From Halichondria panicea (Eukaryota; Porifera; Demospongiae; Suberitida; Halichondriidae), in NCBI RefSeq assembly GCF_963675165.1, contig NC_087388.1:6605651-6669650 (forward strand): DNA of 64,000 bases, given 5' to 3'. The number at the start of each line of letters is the position of its first letter. Position 1 is the stretch's first letter. Below the pieces are notes generated by a model. That model saw nothing but the letters and a program-made list of their open reading frames with translations, was not told where the DNA came from and ran no database searches. This document shows positions 61,201-64,000 of this stretch, piece by piece. The position numbers were made by a program, and so were the translations under genes.

Positions 61201-63985
61201 CGCATGTGCTCACACTGCAGGGACGCATGTGCTCACACTGCATAATAAAAAAAATGAAGTTTTGAGCTGAAATATATACGTGTGTAATACGCACGTGGCT
61301 ACTGTAATTGCTTATTTTATTTAGAAATGGTGGCCAATCGCTTCCTGGAAGAGGTTGAGCTGACTGATGAAGAGCGCACGGCAACTGTCCCAATATGCAA
61401 GCACTTTCATCAGAGCACTAGAGAACTGTCTGAACAATTCTTTAATGAGAGGGGCCGCCATAACTACGTCACCCCGACCTCTTACCTCGAGCTCATATCA
61501 TCATTCAAGACACTCCTAGGCAGCAAGAGGGGGGAGGTACTGAAGCTAAAGAAGAGATATGAAGTAGGGCTGGAGAAGCTCAAGTTTGCTGCATCACAGG
61601 TAAGTAATGGTTGTCGTTCTAACCGTGTTAGATTAACCTCCTTGTCACTATAGGTATCGTCTATGCAAAAAGAGCTGGAAGATCTTCAGCCCAAGCTAGT
61701 CACAGCTCAGGAGGAGAATGCCAAGATGATGATCGTTATTGAGAAGGAAAACATTGAGGTTAACTATTAATACAATAATTGTTGTGGCTGCTAAATACAC
61801 CCACACCACACACTGCCCACTCCACACACACTTGTAGGTTGAGGCTCGTAGCAAGGTGGTGAGGAAAGATGAGGAGGCTGCTAATGCCAAAGCTGCAGAA
61901 TCTCAAGCTCTCAAAGATGAGGTAACTCTAGAACACAATTCTCTAGTGATAGATAATTATGTCAACCATAAGTCCACCACTAGCCAGGTCAATTAGAGCA
62001 ACATTATTAATTTCTGCTTTTTCCTTTCAAATATTATTTCAAGCGAAACGGTTGGTTATTTAACCATCCCCCTCCCTCCCTATAGTGTGAGGGTGACTTG
62101 GCTGAGGCTATACCAGCCCTAGAAGCTGCCCTGTCTGCACTCAACACACTCAAGCCAGCAGACATCACTATTGTCAAGGCTATGAAGAACCCTCCCTCTG
62201 GTATCAAGCTGGTCATGTCTGCCGTGTGTGTCATGAGGGACATCAAGCCTGACAGGATACCAGACCCATCAGGCTCTGGCAAGAAAGTGGAGGATTATTG
62301 GGGACCTTCCAAGAGGCTGCTTGGTGATATGAAGTTCTTGGATAACTTGAAAGAGTACGACAAAGATAATATTGCCGTAAGTATGTGTGTGGGCGTGTGT
62401 GTGGGTGGGCGTGTGTGTGTGGTGTGTACGGTTGTTTCTAAGAGCTATTATTCCACCACTTCAGGTACACATTATGAAGAAGATACGTACCGAGTTCACA
62501 CCTAATCCAGAGTTTGATCCTGTCAAAGTGAGAACTGCCTCGTCAGCAGCCGAGGGTTTATGTCGATGGGTCCAAGCCATGGAAATCTATGACAGAGTAG
62601 CAAAGGTACGACCAATATAGACCCCACCCACAACCCCCCCCCGTTCAACTATCTTTGAGAGCCTGTAATTTGTGTTCAATTTCAAATCTAATTCAATAAC
62701 TCTCAGAATTACCTTTCATGTGCTTATACGTACAGTCTCTATACCAACACACTAGGTGGTAGCCCCTAAGATAATCCCTCTATACCAACACACTAGGTGG
62801 TAGCCCCTAAGAAGGAGAGACTTGCTGAGGCCCAGACCTCTCTTAAAGAAACCATGATTATTCTGAATGCCAAGAGGGCTGAACTAAAGGAAGTGGAGGA
62901 TCGACTAGCTGCTCTCAAACAAGCTTTTGAAGAGAAGACAAAAGAAAAGGAAGAGCTGGAAACTCAGGTTGACGTATGTGCTAAGAAACTGGACAGAGCT
63001 CAAAAGCTCATCGGAGGTCTGGGAGGAGAGAAAGACAGGTACTGTACTGGCAGTGGGAAATCCCATTTTGTAGCTCTTTGAAAGGCCTATCTAATGATGT
63101 GTTTATATCAGTGATTACATGTGGCTATTACTTATTTTGTTTATGGTACAGTGTTTTGATATGCAATGTATGGTTGTTACTATCAGATGGGGTGAAGCTG
63201 CTCGTACTTTGCAAGCCACTTATGACAACCTAACAGGAGATGTCATCATAGCCTCTGGTGTCATTGCATATCTGGGAGCCTTTACATCTGCATTCAGGTA
63301 ACCAATCAGGTCTCTTGCTAACCCTTATACCCACATCATTATTACTGTGTGCCTAGCTACATGTCCGTGTGTGTTGACCTCCTGCTGTACCCACTTGACC
63401 TCTCACACACACACACACACAGAGGTGACTGTGTCAAGGATTGGATCAGTGTGTGCAAGCGTCATAGGATGGCCTGTTCTGGTGACTTTGGTCTCAGTCG
63501 TACTCTGGGAGAGCCTATCAAGATAAGGGCTTGGAATATCGCTGGCTTGCCAACAGATACCTTCTCTATTGATAATGGTGTCATTGTCGACAATGCCAGG
63601 AGATGGTAAGTGTGCTCTGTGTTACACATGTACATTATAATTACTGTGTCTTGCCACACTGCGTTGTTATCATGTGCTACATGTATGGCCAGTAGAAAAT
63701 AGCCGAGCTATGCATACTGACCCCACCTCTTCCCCCCGTGGTGCAGGCCACTGATGATAGACCCACAGAGCCAGGCCAACAAGTGGGTCAAGAATTCAGA
63801 GCGTGATAACAACCTCCAGGTGGTCAAGCTCACACAGGCCGACTATATGAGGACACTTGAGAACTGTATCCAGTTTGGAAATCCAGTACTTATAGAGAAT
63901 GTGGGTGAGGAGTTGGATCCCAGTCTAGAGCCCCTGCTGCTCAAGCAGACCTTCAAGCAGGGAGGAGTCTGGTGCATTAAACTAG
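43725..63985 (+). CDS. Axonemal inner-arm dynein heavy chain (DNAH3/7/12 group), N-terminal three quarters
   Basis: 49 in-phase exons, about 3005 residues, continuing beyond the window: 43725-43742, 43847-44007, 44750-44867, 45063-45208, 45259-45372, 45455-45610, 45725-45917, 46219-46325, 46380-46479, 46584-46722, 46848-47115, 47485-47746, 47846-48000, 48226-48451, 48706-48906, 50073-50235, 50412-50519, 50576-50745, 50841-51208, 51386-51563, 51849-52004, 52123-52286, 52422-52508, 52557-52845, 52960-53106, 53163-53328, 53848-53963, 54021-54243, 55275-55461, 55816-56008, 56337-56525, 56636-56764, 56849-57153, 57347-57524, 57654-57820, 58799-58991, 59089-59505, 59756-60064, 60566-60727, 60955-61171, 61325-61599, 61654-61758, 61838-61921, 62086-62376, 62465-62605, 62797-63038, 63187-63297, 63423-63605, 63747-63985. 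P-loops: AAA1 GPAGTGKT (about 1281), AAA2 GPFAGKT (1563), AAA3 GPTGTGKT (1920), AAA4 GVGGSGRQS (2282). The coiled-coil stalk with microtubule-binding domain spans about 2500-2830; AAA5 follows. [14 protein letters not shown] and the AAA5 block are closest to DNAH7. Role: single-headed ATP-driven ciliary motor. Confidence 0.95.
44135..44650. mobile_element. MITE-like element with TTTAT target duplication
   Basis: Terminal inverted repeats of about 32 bp (ccatagattgaagagagagg gataggaaacgg, split here, and its inverse at 44617-44650 with a 2-bp indel) are flanked by TTTAT on both sides (44130-44134 and 44651-44655). The interior is partly self-complementary (ccgcgctacg and cgtagcgcgg). No coding sequence. 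Lies in dynein intron 2. Confidence 0.75.
47165..47435. repeat. Foldback intronic repeat (dynein intron 11)
   Basis: Arms contain taactagagttctggtggtc / gattttctgaaagcttgg and the inverse taagctttcaagaaatcata ending aactaaaattgtggcc. Similar units lie at about 36690-36945 (BRE1), 56095-56310 and 60105-60425 (dynein). Confidence 0.7.
48907..49975. repeat. 26-bp minisatellite, about 41 units, at a dynein donor
   Basis: Unit ctggctagtagtagctgttg gtgtag. It begins 4 bp after the exon end at 48906. Two main variants differ at one base (gtagctgtt and gtacctgtt). The first third is almost pure for one, the last third for the other, and one aberrant unit has accctttgtg. Confidence 0.95.
53341..53680. 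repeat. Pentanucleotide satellite (CTGTA/CTGCA)
   Basis: About 68 units of actgt or actgc directly after a dynein donor. Units are 5 bp, so long open frames appear in several frames on both strands; these are artefacts. Contains repeated TGCA and GTAC palindromes. Confidence 0.95.
54297..55125. repeat. Foldback repeat array (dynein intron 28)
   Basis: Two and a half tandem units with ctgccataacttgaattctg, gaaagcttagaaaaagacct, gagataaaagtatttgccaa and the inverse arm. Adjacent units differ by only a few bases over 250 bp or more, so they duplicated recently. Confidence 0.85.
57893..58660. repeat. 45-bp minisatellite, large array (dynein intron 35)
   Basis: Sixteen to seventeen units of gtgtacagagcctatagtgt, ggtcccactgtg, a variable dinucleotide, and cactgtagcta. 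Variants tgtgcac, tgtccac and gcgcac are interspersed. Followed by gacttaaggttggcatttcaagtga. Same unit and same 3' flank as 22860-23040. Confidence 0.95.
62738..62812. repeat. Duplicated acceptor and exon start in the dynein gene
   Basis: Two copies, 41 bp apart, of ctctataccaacacactag followed by gtggtagcccctaag. The second is the real acceptor and exon start at 62797; use of the first would give an in-frame TAG within about 15 codons. Confidence 0.85.
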
Positions 63986-64000
63986 GTGAGGGTGTGGGTG

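Noticed and set aside
62738-62796. First copy of the duplicated acceptor as the true dynein exon start
   Set aside because: In phase it leads to TAG before the conserved stalk sequence; the second copy gives the continuous frame.

Overview
The window is animal nuclear DNA. Genes are intron-dense, with small introns, canonical GT-AG junctions (one GC-AG), metazoan orthologues, and very many (CA)n/(TG)n tracts and minisatellites. The gene content (an animal HCF with Kelch and FN3 parts, an axonemal dynein, a Death-like domain, an aerolysin-type single-exon gene) and the repeat style suggest a demosponge such as Amphimedon. That placement is inference. All exon boundaries were joined by eye from reading frame, splice sites and remembered homologues. 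No search was run.

Layout: (1) 145-1042, the 3' end of an ABCA-type transporter (+). (2) 2282-8619, a compact host cell factor gene (-); one intron holds a complete three-exon gene on the opposite strand for a small secreted cysteine-containing protein (6062-6782). (3) 8816-15344, importin-9 (+), with a 200-base assembly gap. (4) 15593-25432, a USP4/11/15-type ubiquitin protease (+) with an unexpected N-terminal Death-like domain. (5) 25780-26698, a NUDT16-type Nudix hydrolase (+). (6) 26899-30038, a CSPP1/CCDC66-like centrosome or cilium protein (-). (7) 30380-33279, SEC61 alpha (-). (8) 33524-38997, the BRE1/RNF20-40 histone H2B ubiquitin ligase (+). (9) 39000-41540, repeats only. (10) 41604-42605, an intronless jacalin/aerolysin-type protein (+). 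(11) 42957-43578, BLOC1S2 (-). (12) 43725 to the window end, an inner-arm axonemal dynein heavy chain of the DNAH3/7/12 group (+), 49 exons visible, cut off in AAA5.

The genes do not form one pathway; they are mostly housekeeping genes packed tightly. Three pairs are head to head with only 146-244 bp between start codons (HCF/IPO9, SEC61A/BRE1, BLOC1S2/DNAH). Other gaps are about 200-350 bp, except around the ABCA gene and at 39-41.5 kb.

The most unusual features are the Death-DUSP-Ubl-USP architecture, the nested secreted-peptide gene lying between two copies of its own promoter region, and a recurring pattern in which minisatellites or short duplications contain, or begin at, a real splice site and so create series of decoy splice sites. 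There is also an abundant foldback repeat, several MITE-like hairpin elements (two carrying NRF1-like palindromes), and a 45-bp minisatellite shared by introns 35 kb apart.
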